Shown here: in pieces, positions 22,119 to 31,995 of the stretch
How the letters are laid out: each line of letters opens with the position of its first letter
How positions within the stretch are numbered: position 1 is the stretch's first letter
Position numbers and translations under genes: made by a program
The notes under the pieces: model-generated
The model's input: the letters and a program-made list of their open reading frames with translations, nothing else
Told to the model about the DNA's origin: nothing
Database searches by the model: none
Source: Burkholderiales bacterium
GTDB lineage: Bacteria; Pseudomonadota; Gammaproteobacteria; Burkholderiales; JAEUMW01
Length of the DNA stretch: 50,069 bases
Direction: 5' to 3'
Assembly (NCBI GenBank): GCA_016791285.1
Contig: JAEUMX010000436.1
Location: 1 to 50,069, forward strand

Positions 22119-24968
22119 CTACCCCCGTTTCGCCTTCCGCGCCGGTGCGGGCGGCCCCAGCACTTGCCGCAGATACGCAGCCGTGTAGCTCGCCGCGTCG
22201 CAGGCGACTTCCTCCGGCGTGCCCTGCGCGACGATGCGCCCGCCGCCATCGCCGCCCTCGGGGCCGAGGTCGATGACCCAGTCCGCGGTCTTGATGACAT
22301 CAAGATTGTGCTCGATCACCACCACGGTGTTGCCGTGCTCGCGCAGGCGATGGAGCACCTTGAGCAGCAGATCGATGTCGTGGAAGTGCAGCCCTGTGGT
22401 GGGCTCGTCGAGGATGTAGAGCGTGCGTCCTGTGTCGCGCTTCGACAATTCCAGCGACAGCTTCACGCGCTGCGCTTCGCCGCCGGAGAGCGTCGTCGCC
22501 GACTGCCCGAGCTTGATGTAGCCGAGTCCCACTTCGAGCATCGTGTCGAGCTTGCGCTCCACCGCCGGCACCGCCCCGAAGAACTCGTGCGCCTGCTCGA
22601 CCGTCATGTCGAGCACCTCGTGGATGCTGCGTCCCTTGTACTGCACCTCCAGCGTCTCGCGGTTGTAGCGCTTCCCGTGGCACACGTCGCAGGGCACGTA
22701 GAGGTCGGGCAGGAAGTGCATCTCGACCTTGATCAGTCCGTCGCCCTGACATGCCTCGCAGCGCCCGCCCTTCACGTTGAAGGAGAAGCGCCCCGGACCG
22801 TAGCCGCGTTCCCGCGCCCGCGGCACGCCGGCGAAGAGATCGCGGATCGGGGTGAAGAGCCCGGTGTACGTGGCAGGATTCGAGCGCGGCGTGCGGCCGA
22901 TCGGGCTCTGGTCCACGCTCACCACCTTGTCGAAGAAGTCGAGCCCGTCGAGCGCGAGGTAGGGCGCCGGCTCGGCCGCGCTGCCGTAGAGATGACGGGC
23001 CACGGCGGCGTACAGCGTATCGTTGATGAGCGTGGACTTGCCCGACCCCGAGACACCGGTCACGCACGTGAAGAGCCCCACCGGCAGGTCGAGGTCGACC
23101 AGCCTCAAGTTGTTGCCGCTCGCCCCTTCGAGCTTGAGCAGCCGCGTGCGGTCGACCTGAGCACGCCGCTTCGGCGCCGCGATGCTGCGCTTGCCCGAGA
23201 GATACTGGCCGGTGAGCGATGCCGGGTTCGCGCTCACGTCCTGCGGCGTACCTTCGGCCACGATGTGACCGCCGTGTTCGCCGGCGCCCGGACCCATGTC
23301 GACCACGTAGTCGGCCGTCATGATCGCGTCGTGATCGTGCTCGACCACGATCACCGAGTTTCCGAGGTCGCGCAGCCGCGCCAGCGTCTCGAGCAGGCGG
23401 CCGTTGTCGCGCTGATGCAGCCCGATGGAGGGCTCGTCCAGCACGTACATGACGCCGGTCAGGCCGGAGCCGATCTGGCTCGCAAGACGGATGCGCTGCG
23501 CTTCACCGCCGGAGAGCGTGTCGGCGGCGCGATCGAGCGACAGGTAGTCGAGCCCGACGTTCACCAGGAACTGCAGGCGGTTCGCGATCTCGCGCACGAT
23601 CTTCTCCGCGATCGCCTGGCGCCGGCCGTCCAGCACGAGGCCCTGGAAGAACTGCTGTGCGTCCTTCAAAGGCAGCGCGCTGATCTCGTACAGCGTCCGG
23701 CCGTCGATGCGCACGTGCCGCGCCTCCGTACGCAGCCGCGTGCCCTCGCAGGCGGGGCAAGGCTTGGTGTTGAGGAACTTCGCGAGCTCTTCCTTGAGCG
23801 CGACCGAATCGGTCTCGCGATAGCGCCGCTCCAGGTTCGGCACGATGCCTTCGAAGGCGTGCTCGCGCGTGAGCTTCTGACCGCGCTCGGTGAGGTAGGC
23901 GAAGCTCACCGCTTCCTTGCCCGAGCCGTAGAGCACCACCTGCTGTGCGGCCGCCGGCAGTTGCTCGAAGGGCGCGTCGAGCTCGAAGCCGAAGTGACTC
24001 GCGAGCGACTGCAGCATCTGGAAATAGAAATGGTTGCGCCGGTCCCACCCCTTGATCGCGCCCGAGCCGAGCGACAGGTGCGGAAATGCCACGATGCGCT
24101 TGGGGTCGAAGAAGGTGATGGTGCCCAGGCCGTCGCATTGGGGGCAGGCGCCCATGGGGTTGTTGAACGAGAACAGCCGCGGTTCCAGCTCGGGCAGCGA
24201 ATAGCCGCAGATCGGGCACGCGAACTTGGCCGAGAAAAGGTGCTCGCGGGCGGAGTCGATTTCCACCGCCAGGGCTCGGCCGTCGGCATGGCGCAGCGCG
24301 GTCTCGAAGCTTTCCGCCAGGCGCTGTCTGGCATCGTCCCGTACCTTGAGCCGATCCACCACCACCTCGATGGTGTGCTTCCGGTTCTTGGCGAGCTTCG
24401 GTGGCGTGTCGATGTCGTGCACCTGCCCGTCGATGCGCAGCCGCACGAAGCCCTGGGCGCGCAGTTCGTCGAAGAGATCCTGCTGCTCGCCCTTGCGCCC
24501 CACCACGAGCGGCGACAGGATCATGACGCGGGTATCGGCGGGCAGCGCGAGCACGTGATCCACCATCTGCGCCACGGATTGCGCGGCGAGCGGGATGCCG
24601 TGCTCGGGACAGTGGGGCTCCCCGACACGGGCGAAGAGGAGCCGCAGGTAGTCGTGGATCTCGGTCACCGTTCCGACCGTGGACCGGGGGTTGTGGCTGG
24701 TCGCTTTCTGCTCGATGGAGATCGCCGGCGAGAGCCCTTCGATCAGGTCCACGTCCGGCTTTTCCATGAGCTGAAGAAACTGCCGCGCGTACGCCGAGAG
24801 GCTCTCGACATAGCGCCGCTGGCCCTCGGCGTAGAGCGTGTCGAAGGCGAGCGAGGACTTGCCGGACCCCGAGAGTCCCGTGATCACGACGAGCCGATTG
24901 CGCGGCAGATCGAGGTTCACGTTCTTGAGATTGTGGGTGCGGGCGCCGCGGATGCGGATCAAGTCCAT
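22119..24968 (-). CDS. uvrA: UvrA, excinuclease ABC subunit A
   Basis: 949 aa, close to the 940 aa of E. coli UvrA. Two ABC ATPase modules: Walker [10 protein letters not shown] near residue 34 and GVSGSGKST near 645; ABC signatures LSGGEAQRI and LSGGEAQRV; Walker B segments [10 protein letters not shown] and [10 protein letters not shown]. Zinc-finger cysteines appear as [18 protein letters not shown], and [19 protein letters not shown]. UvrA loads UvrB at DNA lesions in nucleotide excision repair. It is divergent from an MFS gene and followed on the right by ssb, an order common in betaproteobacteria. No clear LexA box was found in the 110-base divergent gap. Confidence 0.98.
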   Translation of the reverse strand: MDLIRIRGARTHNLKNVNLDLPRNRLVVITGLSGSGKSSLAFDTLYAEGQRRYVESLSAYARQFLQLMEKPDVDLIEGLSPAISIEQKATSHNPRSTVGTVTEIHDYLRLLFARVGEPHCPEHGIPLAAQSVAQMVDHVLALPADTRVMILSPLVVGRKGEQQDLFDELRAQGFVRLRIDGQVHDIDTPPKLAKNRKHTIEVVVDRLKVRDDARQRLAESFETALRHADGRALAVEIDSAREHLFSAKFACPICGYSLPELEPRLFSFNNPMGACPQCDGLGTITFFDPKRIVAFPHLSLGSGAIKGWDRRNHFYFQMLQSLASHFGFELDAPFEQLPAAAQQVVLYGSGKEAVSFAYLTERGQKLTREHAFEGIVPNLERRYRETDSVALKEELAKFLNTKPCPACEGTRLRTEARHVRIDGRTLYEISALPLKDAQQFFQGLVLDGRRQAIAEKIVREIANRLQFLVNVGLDYLSLDRAADTLSGGEAQRIRLASQIGSGLTGVMYVLDEPSIGLHQRDNGRLLETLARLRDLGNSVIVVEHDHDAIMTADYVVDMGPGAGEHGGHIVAEGTPQDVSANPASLTGQYLSGKRSIAAPKRRAQVDRTRLLKLEGASGNNLRLVDLDLPVGLFTCVTGVSGSGKSTLINDTLYAAVARHLYGSAAEPAPYLALDGLDFFDKVVSVDQSPIGRTPRSNPATYTGLFTPIRDLFAGVPRARERGYGPGRFSFNVKGGRCEACQGDGLIKVEMHFLPDLYVPCDVCHGKRYNRETLEVQYKGRSIHEVLDMTVEQAHEFFGAVPAVERKLDTMLEVGLGYIKLGQSATTLSGGEAQRVKLSLELSKRDTGRTLYILDEPTTGLHFHDIDLLLKVLHRLREHGNTVVVIEHNLDVIKTADWVIDLGPEGGDGGGRIVAQGTPEEVACDAASYTAAYLRQVLGPPAPARKAKRG

Positions 24969-25078
24969 GCGCTACTCGTCGTCTAGGCAACCTGCTACTA
25001 TAACCAAATCCAAACACCGTTCCCAACACCGCCTTTCGGCCCCTTTCCCCACCCGCTCCGGTGTCGCCCAGCAGCCGC

Positions 25079-26437
25079 ATGAACCGTCTCGAGTGGCGCG
25101 CCAGCATGAGCCTGGCTTCGCTTTCGGGGCTTCGCCTCCTCGGTCTCTTCATCATCCTGCCGGTGTTCGCGATATACGCGCAGCACCTGCCGGGCGGGTC
25201 GGACCTCACGCTGGTGGGGCTTGCCATCGGCGCCTACGGCCTGACGCAGGCCGTCTTCCAGATTCCCTTCGGCTGGCTGTCGGACCGCATCGGTCGCAAG
25301 CGTGTCATCTACGGCGGACTGCTGCTGTTCGCTGCCGGCAGCTTCATCGCCGCCATCGCGCCCAACATCTGGGTCGTCATCCTCGGGCGCGCGATCCAGG
25401 GTGCCGGAGCCATCTCGGCCGCGGTGGTGGCGCTGGCGGCGGATCTCACGCGCGAGGAGCACCGCACCAAGTCGATGGCGCTCATCGGCATGACCATCGG
25501 CATCGTGTTCGCGCTGTCGATGGTGTTGGGCCCCGTGCTCGACGGGTGGATCGGTGTGCCCGGCATTTTCGCCGTCACCGGGGTGCTCGCATTGGGCGGC
25601 ATTCTGATCGCGAAGTTCGTGGTGCCGGACCCGGCCCCCGGTCAGCTTGCGCACGACCGCGACGTGGAGCCCGCGAAGTTTCGCGAGGTGCTGCTCGATC
25701 CGGAACTCGCACGCCTGAACTACGGCATCTTCGCCGTGCATGCGGCGCTCATGGCGCTGTGGGTGGTGATCCCGCATTCGCTGCTCGATGCGGGCCTGCC
25801 GGCGTCGCAGACGTGGGAGATCTACCTGCCGGTGGTGTGCCTCGGTTTCCTGCTCATGCTGCCGGCGATGGTCCTGGGCGAGCGGCGCGGCCACGGGAAG
25901 ATCGTGTTCCTCGGCGGCATCACGATCCTGCTCGTCGCGCAGTTGCTCATCGCGCTTGGTATCGGGTCGCTCTGGAGCATCGCCGTGGCGTTGCTCGTGT
26001 TCTTCACCGGCTTCAATCTGCTGGAAGCGATGCTGCCTTCTCTCGTCTCGAAGGCAGCGCCGGCCAGCGCGAAGGGCACTGCCCTGGGGGTGTTCTCCAG
26101 CCTGCAGTTCCTGGGCACCTTCGTGGGCGCCACCCTGGGCGGTTTCATCTCGCAGCACTTCGGCGGCGCCGCGGTGTTCGCCTTCGGTGGCTTGCTCACG
26201 CTCTCGTGGCTCGCCGTGGCGATCGGCATGAAGGACCCGTCCCAGGTCCGCACGCGCAGGTTCAAGGTACCGTGCATGGACGAATCGCGGGCGGCCGGTC
26301 TCGCCCGCCGGCTGGCCGACCTGCCCGGCGTGCGCGAAGCGCTCGTGAAGGCCGGTGAAGGGGTGGCTTATCTCAAGGTGGATGCACGCAGCTTCGACGA
26401 GGCGTGTGTGCGCCGCATGCTTTCAGCGGAGAACTGA
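25079..26437 (+). CDS. MFS transporter with C-terminal YAM-like domain (YajR type)
   Basis: 452 aa. Twelve hydrophobic segments with the MFS motif A loop [16 protein letters not shown] after helix 2 and [10 protein letters not shown] in helix 4. The last about 60 residues form a soluble ferredoxin-like tail ([20 protein letters not shown] ... [20 protein letters not shown]), the layout of E. coli YajR. Inner-membrane drug/proton antiporter-like exporter, substrate unknown. ATG 25079 (MNRLEW) is preferred over GTG 25061. It ends two bases before the ssb start, so the two are probably co-transcribed. Confidence 0.9.
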   Translation: MNRLEWRASMSLASLSGLRLLGLFIILPVFAIYAQHLPGGSDLTLVGLAIGAYGLTQAVFQIPFGWLSDRIGRKRVIYGGLLLFAAGSFIAAIAPNIWVVILGRAIQGAGAISAAVVALAADLTREEHRTKSMALIGMTIGIVFALSMVLGPVLDGWIGVPGIFAVTGVLALGGILIAKFVVPDPAPGQLAHDRDVEPAKFREVLLDPELARLNYGIFAVHAALMALWVVIPHSLLDAGLPASQTWEIYLPVVCLGFLLMLPAMVLGERRGHGKIVFLGGITILLVAQLLIALGIGSLWSIAVALLVFFTGFNLLEAMLPSLVSKAAPASAKGTALGVFSSLQFLGTFVGATLGGFISQHFGGAAVFAFGGLLTLSWLAVAIGMKDPSQVRTRRFKVPCMDESRAAGLARRLADLPGVREALVKAGEGVAYLKVDARSFDEACVRRMLSAEN

Positions 26438-26439
26438 TC

Positions 26440-26895
26440 ATGGCATCTGTGAACAAGGTGATCCTCATCGGCAACGTCGGGCGCGACCCGGAAACCCGCT
26501 ACATGCCCAGCGGCGATGCCATGGTCAACCTGAGCCTCGCCACCACCGACCAGTGGAAGGACAAGAACGGCGAGCGCCAGGAGAAGACCGAATGGCACCG
26601 CATCGTCATCTTCGGCAAGACGGCGGAGATCGCGGGGCAGTACCTGCGAAAGGGTTCGCAGATCTACATCGAAGGGCGCCTGCAGACCCGCAAGTGGACC
26701 GACAAGGAAGGCCAGGAGCGCTACACCACGGAGATCGTGGCCGACCGCATGCAGATGCTCGGCTCGCGCGCGGGGGGTGCGGATGCGCCGATGGATCGTG
26801 AACCCGGACCCGGCGCGGCGCCGGCACCGCGTCCCGCCGCGCAGCGCAAGTCCGGCACGAGCTTCGACGACATCGACGACGACATCCCGTTCTAA
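26440..26895 (+). CDS. ssb: Single-stranded DNA-binding protein
   Basis: 151 aa. OB-fold start [20 protein letters not shown], core [37 protein letters not shown], then a Pro/Ala-rich linker and the acidic tip DDIDDDIPF that docks repair and replication partners. It protects single-stranded DNA during replication, recombination and repair. It follows the MFS gene by two bases; uvrA lies on the other side of that gene. Confidence 0.97.
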   Translation: MASVNKVILIGNVGRDPETRYMPSGDAMVNLSLATTDQWKDKNGERQEKTEWHRIVIFGKTAEIAGQYLRKGSQIYIEGRLQTRKWTDKEGQERYTTEIVADRMQMLGSRAGGADAPMDREPGPGAAPAPRPAAQRKSGTSFDDIDDDIPF

Positions 26896-27267
26896 CGCGC
26901 TTCTCCGCTTGACCACGGCGGGAGGCGATGCTACTTTCCGCCTTTCGGGAAACTGGGAACCCGCGTCGTAGGGCGAACGGCAGGCGTCTCGGATTCATCG
27001 TCCCGCCGTCGTCTTCGCCAAGGAATCTCCAGACCGAACTCCCGCTGGCAGCGCTGCCCCCGGAGGGTGCGCTGCTCGCGAGGATATCCAGCCCAACAAA
27101 CAGAACGACGCTCCTCGCGAGTCGGGCTTTGCGCCGGAACGGCTCGATCTCAACGCCAGCAGGCCATTGGCTGGCTTGGGTCGCAGTCGCGACGGGACGA
27201 CTGCCACTCCGGAAGGAGGAGGCGGAATTCGAGCGCTCGTGTCTCTTCTTGTTGGGAGCCAGGACCC
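26896..27267. other. Intergenic stretch with no convincing gene
   Basis: About 370 bases between ssb and the acyltransferase. Several frames are open on both strands, but none has a start, a ribosome-binding site or a family pattern I trust. The segment is compositionally like its surroundings. It might hold a dispersed intergenic repeat or relic, but I cannot show that. Confidence 0.4.
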
Positions 27268-27777
27268 ATGTGGAAGCGCCACTTTTCTCCATCCCGCGAC
27301 CATGCGCCGCGAACCTCCCGAGAGAGGAAATCCCCCGTCAGGCTCGCCGTGCGCCTGCATCTCGTCGCCCATAGGCTCAGCGCGATGCCGGTGGTGGGTT
27401 GGCCGCTCGCGAAGTCGGTCTATTGGCTGTCGAAAGTGCTGACGAACTCGGACATCGACCCGCGCGCCAACATCCATCCAAGCGTCAGCATTCCGCACGC
27501 GACCGGCGTGGTCATCGGCGAGACCGCCGTCGTCGGCCCGCGTTCGGTGATCATGTCGGGTGTCGTCGTCGGGGCACGGTCGTGGGATGCGCATGATCGG
27601 CACGCGAACATTGGCGCCGATGTGTTCATCGGTTCCGGCGCGGTGGTGCTGGGGTCGGTGAGAATCGGGGACGGTGCCCGGATCGGTGCGAACTCGGTCG
27701 TCCTCGGCGACGTCGATCCCGGCGTGACGGTCATCGGTTCTCCCGCTCGGCCGCTCGCCCCGCTCGAAGCGGACTGA
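27268..27777 (+). CDS. Hexapeptide-repeat acyltransferase, serine O-acetyltransferase-like
   Basis: 169 aa. After a basic N-terminal helix region come left-handed beta-helix hexapeptide repeats: DIDPRANIHPSVSIPHATGV, VIGETAVVGPRSVIMSGVVVG, NIGADVFIGSGAVVLGSVRIG, DGARIGANSVVLGDV, and the terminal VTVIGSPARPL. The segment HPSVSIPHATGVVIGE corresponds to the serine acetyltransferase catalytic strip (HpxxxIxhxtGvVIGE). It is shorter than CysE, lacking the full N-terminal helical domain, so it resembles the plant/epsB-type or SAT-like acetyltransferases used in cysteine or polysaccharide synthesis. ATG 27268 was chosen since the sequence before it has no family character. Confidence 0.75.
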   Translation: MWKRHFSPSRDHAPRTSRERKSPVRLAVRLHLVAHRLSAMPVVGWPLAKSVYWLSKVLTNSDIDPRANIHPSVSIPHATGVVIGETAVVGPRSVIMSGVVVGARSWDAHDRHANIGADVFIGSGAVVLGSVRIGDGARIGANSVVLGDVDPGVTVIGSPARPLAPLEAD

Positions 27778-27798
27778 CTCCGGGCCGGCACTGGGGAT

Positions 27799-29286
27799 TC
27801 ACAACCCGTAGCGCAGCGCGAGCTTCACTTGCAGCTTGCGCACCTGCTTGAATGCTTCCTTCAGCATGCGGCGGTCCATCTCGTTGAGGGAGTAGGGATC
27901 GACGCGGTTCGCGCCGCCGGGCGGCGTGGCGGGGTTGATCTGTCGCCGCAGCCGCAGCATGTGGATGAAGTAGAAGCCGTTCAGCACTGCCCCGAGATCG
28001 TCGCCCACGAGACCGATCCGGTCTCCCACCCCGCGCAGCCGCTCCGCGGTGTTCGTGTGGTGCACACCGTAGATGAGCGAGAAGACCCGCGCCGCGTCGA
28101 CGAAGGGCCTCGATCCGTACATCTTGAGATTGATGGTGTGCGGGAAATCCTTGTCGCTGTCGTCGAGAACGAAGTCACGGATCTTGCCGAGCGGCGGACG
28201 GCAGGTGAGCGCGTTGCCCGCCGCGTGCACGAGGAACATGGCATTCGTCGGCGCTGCACGCATCAGCCATTCGCGCAGCCGTTCGGCGAGCGACTCCGCG
28301 CCGTACAGCGGGCGGAAGTCGAAAAAGATCGTGGCGTTGAGCAGCGCCTCGGGCGTCGGGCTCACGATCCAGTCGGTGAACTTTGTCTTCCACTCGTCGA
28401 AGCTCAGGCACCACTGCGGGTTGCCGGCCATGATGTCGCCGCGGCAGAGGGGAAAGCCGCACGTGTCGAGCGCCTTGTTCACGGCTTGCGCAAACGGGAG
28501 CAGGCGGCTGCGGACGGCCTCCGCCCCTTCTCCGGTCGCGGGTTCGAAGATGATGCCGTTATCCTGGTCCGTGCTGAGCGTCTGCTCGAAACGTCCCTCC
28601 GAACCCAGCGCGATCCAGCACATCGGCACCGAGGCCACGTCGAACCCGGGCGCGAGCAGCTCGATGACGCGAATCGTGAGCAGATCGTTCAGCGTCGAGA
28701 TGAGCTGGGTCAGCGTTTCCGCGCCCGTGCCCTGGCGCAGCATGCGCTCGGCGAGCTGGCGGATGTCCCTGGCGGAGCGCGCCAGCGCCTCGACGCTCGT
28801 CGCATCGCGGATGTCCGCACTGATCTCCCGCACGCCGATGCGCTGCAGATTGAAGAGGTCGTTCTGCGAAACGACGCCGATCAGATGCTCGCCGTCCACC
28901 ACCAGCAGATGGCGCAGTCCGCTGCGCGCCATGGCCAGTGCTGCCTGATAGGCGGAGGCTTCCGGCGGCAGGGTCACGAGCCGGTGCGTCATCACCTCGT
29001 CGATGCGGCGGTCGAGGTCATACTCCGGCAGGGCCACGCGCTGCAGCAGGTCGCGCAGGGTGAAGATGCCGATCGGCTTGCGCGTCGCGGGGTCGGCGAT
29101 CACCATCGAGCCGACCTTGTTGGCGTTGATGCGGCCGAGCACCTCGCGGACGCTGAGATCCGGCGGGCACGTTAGCGGCGCGCGATTGATGACGCGCGAC
29201 AGCGGGCTGTACATCGAATGCGGATCCGCATCGCCGCCCGGCGCACTGGCCGGCTCGTCTCTCTTCACTTTGAGGTTCCCGCGCAA
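27799..29286 (-). CDS. CBS-domain protein with DUF294 nucleotidyltransferase and DUF294_C
   Basis: 495 aa. Two CBS repeats come first (about 30-85, LSVREVLGRINANKVGSMVI; about 95-150, AALAMARSGLRHLLVVDGE). These are followed by the GlnD-like nucleotidyltransferase segment WIALGSEGRFEQTLSTDQDN with GS...E...DxD, and the DUF294_C helical domain. The CBS pair likely senses adenine nucleotides. The usual partners, a DnaQ-like exonuclease just upstream and a DUF485/acetate symporter operon divergent from it, are both present; this set is thought to control acetate uptake or signalling. It lies two bases after the exonuclease gene. Confidence 0.88.
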   Translation of the reverse strand: MRGNLKVKRDEPASAPGGDADPHSMYSPLSRVINRAPLTCPPDLSVREVLGRINANKVGSMVIADPATRKPIGIFTLRDLLQRVALPEYDLDRRIDEVMTHRLVTLPPEASAYQAALAMARSGLRHLLVVDGEHLIGVVSQNDLFNLQRIGVREISADIRDATSVEALARSARDIRQLAERMLRQGTGAETLTQLISTLNDLLTIRVIELLAPGFDVASVPMCWIALGSEGRFEQTLSTDQDNGIIFEPATGEGAEAVRSRLLPFAQAVNKALDTCGFPLCRGDIMAGNPQWCLSFDEWKTKFTDWIVSPTPEALLNATIFFDFRPLYGAESLAERLREWLMRAAPTNAMFLVHAAGNALTCRPPLGKIRDFVLDDSDKDFPHTINLKMYGSRPFVDAARVFSLIYGVHHTNTAERLRGVGDRIGLVGDDLGAVLNGFYFIHMLRLRRQINPATPPGGANRVDPYSLNEMDRRMLKEAFKQVRKLQVKLALRYGL

Positions 29287-29288
29287 TC

Positions 29289-31568
29289 TCAGTATTCCAC
29301 TCGCGCATGCAAGGTTTTCTGCGATGCCTCGCGCGCATCTCCCAGGGTGTGAATGCCGCGCGCTTCCAGCAATGGGATCATGCGCAGGAAGACTTCTCCT
29401 GTCACGAGCGCATCGCCCAGGGCCGTGTGCCTTGCCACGACGGTGACCCCCAGCCGTTCCGCGCTCGCTTCCAGCGCGTGCGACGGCTGGTTGGGGTGCA
29501 GCACTTCGGACAAGAGCAGCGTATCGAGCACGGGTTGCGTGAATCGAACCCCGCTACCGGCTTCCTTCAACTGCAGGAAGCGCATGTCGAATGCCATGTT
29601 GTGACCGACCAGAACGGTGTCGGCGCAGAACTCGTGAAACTGCGGCAGCACCTCCTCGATGGCCGGTTGGCCGCGCAGCATCTCCTGCGAGATGCCGTGG
29701 ATGGTTTCCGACATCGTGCCTATGAGCCGCTTCGGGTCGACGAGCTGTTCGTAGGTCTCGTAGCGCAGCAGACGGTTGTTCACGATGCGCACGGCGCCGA
29801 GCGCGACGATCTCGTCGCCGCCCGACGGATCGAGCCCGGTGGTCTCGGTGTCGATCACCGTGTAGCTCAGCATCGTGAGCGGGACATTGTCATGCTCGGG
29901 CGACTGGCTGCTCTGGTCGAAGAGGTCGAAGTCGTAGAACTCCGGTCGGCTCTCGCCGTACAGCCGCGGCACCCCGAGCACGGGCTGCACGGGCTTCGCG
30001 AGCGGCAGGAGCAGCCGAAAGACCGCCTGCTGTTTCACCTTGTCGAGGATGAACACGGTCTCGGCGTCGTGGCGCTCGGTCACGTCGCGCAGCGTGAGCG
30101 GACTGTATTCGCCGCCGGCATGCATTGCATCCATCTCCCAGTCGTACACGGTCTGCTGAGAGATCGTCGGACCCGACCACATGAGGTCGAGCTCGGCGAA
30201 ACGACCGTTGGCGGACAGGTTGAAGCGCAACTCGCGGATCTTGAATTCCTCCTTCAGGCGGCCGGCGAGGTAGGTCAGGGCCTGCATCAGCGTGTAGCTG
30301 TCGGCCTTGATCCAGAGGGCGTCGTCGAGATTCTCGGCCTTGGTGGCGAGTCCGAGCCGGCTTTCGATCTGACGCCGCAGCGCTTCGATCACGTCGGTGC
30401 CCAGCATCTCCTCGAGCGGCCAGCGCGTCTTCAATGCGGACGCGTAGTCGGCGGTGGTCTGCTCGAGCCTGCCGCTCAACTGGCTCACCTCTTCGCGGAT
30501 CACCCGGATGAAGCGGTCGCGCTCGTGCGGCTTGCAGTCCGGATACTGGGTCAGCGTCTCCACGGCGGCGCGGATGCTCGCGAGCGAGGCGCGGCTTGCC
30601 TCGGTGAACGACTGCAGCAGCAGGTCGCGCGTGGTGTCGCGCTCGAAGCTGCGGGTGATGTTCTCCAGCATCATCACGAAACCCGTGACCTTCGCGCGCC
30701 CGCCACGGGCGGCATCCGACGCAGCGCGATCCTCGCCCGCCGACGATTCCTCGGCAACCAGCACTGGCGCCGTCTGCACGCGGATCAGCTGGCCCGCGCG
30801 CGTGGTGGTGACGAACTGCGCGTTGAGGTCCGCTTCGCTTCGTTCGAGCCGTGACTCCACCGTCTCCAGCGCATGGGCGAGCAGGCTGCGATCGACGAGC
30901 GTGAAGATGGAGCGGCCCAGCCCGATGAGCGAGCCGGACGCCGGTCCCGGACCGTGGCCGTTGCCGCCGGCGCCAAATGCCAGGCGCGCGCTTTCGTTGT
31001 AGAGCAGGATGCGCCCATCTATATTGCATACGAGGACACCCTGCGACAGTTCCGACATGAGCGCCGCGAGACGGTGCTTCTCCTCCTCCACGGAAGATTT
31101 TGCCTGCGCGACCTTGGTCTCCAGATCGCGCGCCAGCGCCTGGCTGTGCTCCGCGAGCGCGTTGGCCGACCGTGCCAGCAGCTGGACCTCGGCCGGCCCG
31201 GCGACTTCGATGCGGTGCCCGGGATTTGCCTTGAGCATGATGTGCATCGCCTCGGCGACCTTTAGCGCACCGCGCACGTAGACGTTGTAGGCGACGAGGA
31301 AGGCAACGGCCAGCGCACCCGTGACCAGCACGCCGAGCCCGACAGCGAGTTGCGCGCGCGCCGCGAACATCTCGGCGACGCGCTGCTTGCTCTCGGGGTC
31401 GAGGTCGTAATGGAACGCCCACCCGCCGACCACGGTGAGGCCGAAGACGAGCCCGAGAAAGCCCAGGAGGCCGAACGCCGCTTTGGTATTGGCTTTCACT
31501 GCCGAGTAGCGCGGGAGATCGACTTGGAAGATAATCCGCTTCGGATGATGCAGGCGATGGCGTAACAA
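29289..31568 (-). CDS. Membrane-anchored PAS/histidine-kinase-like protein with C-terminal DnaQ-family exonuclease
   Basis: 759 aa. Two N-terminal membrane segments (about 28-52 and 73-97), a HAMP-like linker and coiled coil, a PAS-like domain (LSQGVLVCNIDGRILLYNES, about 174-193), and a kinase-like helical region. The C-terminal DEDDh exonuclease has YTVIDTETTGLDPSGGDEIV, VLVGHNMAFDMRFL, and the closing HTALGDALVTGEVF. Family members pair with the CBS/DUF294 protein and the acetate symporter. Likely signal-linked 3'-5' exonuclease at the inner membrane; substrate unknown. Start uncertain: ATG 31568 gives the longest form, GTG 31499 (VKANTKAAF) is an alternative close to the first membrane helix. 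Confidence 0.88.
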   Translation of the reverse strand: MLRHRLHHPKRIIFQVDLPRYSAVKANTKAAFGLLGFLGLVFGLTVVGGWAFHYDLDPESKQRVAEMFAARAQLAVGLGVLVTGALAVAFLVAYNVYVRGALKVAEAMHIMLKANPGHRIEVAGPAEVQLLARSANALAEHSQALARDLETKVAQAKSSVEEEKHRLAALMSELSQGVLVCNIDGRILLYNESARLAFGAGGNGHGPGPASGSLIGLGRSIFTLVDRSLLAHALETVESRLERSEADLNAQFVTTTRAGQLIRVQTAPVLVAEESSAGEDRAASDAARGGRAKVTGFVMMLENITRSFERDTTRDLLLQSFTEASRASLASIRAAVETLTQYPDCKPHERDRFIRVIREEVSQLSGRLEQTTADYASALKTRWPLEEMLGTDVIEALRRQIESRLGLATKAENLDDALWIKADSYTLMQALTYLAGRLKEEFKIRELRFNLSANGRFAELDLMWSGPTISQQTVYDWEMDAMHAGGEYSPLTLRDVTERHDAETVFILDKVKQQAVFRLLLPLAKPVQPVLGVPRLYGESRPEFYDFDLFDQSSQSPEHDNVPLTMLSYTVIDTETTGLDPSGGDEIVALGAVRIVNNRLLRYETYEQLVDPKRLIGTMSETIHGISQEMLRGQPAIEEVLPQFHEFCADTVLVGHNMAFDMRFLQLKEAGSGVRFTQPVLDTLLLSEVLHPNQPSHALEASAERLGVTVVARHTALGDALVTGEVFLRMIPLLEARGIHTLGDAREASQKTLHARVEY

Positions 31569-31683
31569 TCAATCCGTATAGCCGCTGGCCATACGCTGTG
31601 CTTGTACCATTTCCGGGGCGCTCAGGTCCAGTCCTGCGGCCCGCACGCTCTTCCCAAACGACGTCAAGACAGGGGGGAAAACG

Positions 31684-31995
31684 ATGTCGACGGATGTCTA
31701 TGAACGCATCAGACGCAATCCGAAGTTCGAGCAGCTGGTCGCGAGGCGCACTCGGTTCGCCGTGAGGTTGTCGATCCTCGTACTGGTAATCTTCTATGGT
31801 TTCATCCTCGTAGTAGCCTTCAAGCCTGCGCTGCTGGCAGCGCCTCTGTGGCAGGGTTCTGCAACCACCATCGCGATTCCGATCGGAGCCGGCATCATCT
31901 GGTTCTTCTGGTTGTTGACCGGGTATTACATCTACCGGGCCAACAGGGATTTCGATGGCATCAACGCGGACATCGTCAAGGAGGCCATGAAATGA
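31684..31995 (+). CDS. DUF485 (YjcH-like) inner-membrane protein
   Basis: 103 aa. It opens with [20 protein letters not shown], then has two membrane helices ([18 protein letters not shown] and [20 protein letters not shown]) and ends [20 protein letters not shown]. This is the DUF485 protein that accompanies acetate permease ActP. GGGGGAAAACG precedes the ATG as a good ribosome-binding site. Its stop overlaps the symporter start (ATGA). Confidence 0.92.
   Translation: MSTDVYERIRRNPKFEQLVARRTRFAVRLSILVLVIFYGFILVVAFKPALLAAPLWQGSATTIAIPIGAGIIWFFWLLTGYYIYRANRDFDGINADIVKEAMK

Noticed and set aside
22005..24986. A 993-codon open frame on the plus strand opposite uvrA
   Set aside because: It is the antisense shadow of uvrA in GC-rich DNA: Arg/His/Val-rich, no family pattern, and no ribosome-binding site.
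24969..25078. LexA (SOS) box upstream of uvrA
   Set aside because: Looked for CTGT-N8-ACAG in the divergent gap; only a TATAAC-like -10 was seen, no SOS palindrome.
26930..27374. A 148-codon plus-strand frame between ssb and the acyltransferase
   Set aside because: No ribosome-binding site or family pattern, and it overlaps the acyltransferase in another frame. All three frames are open here, so openness carries little weight.
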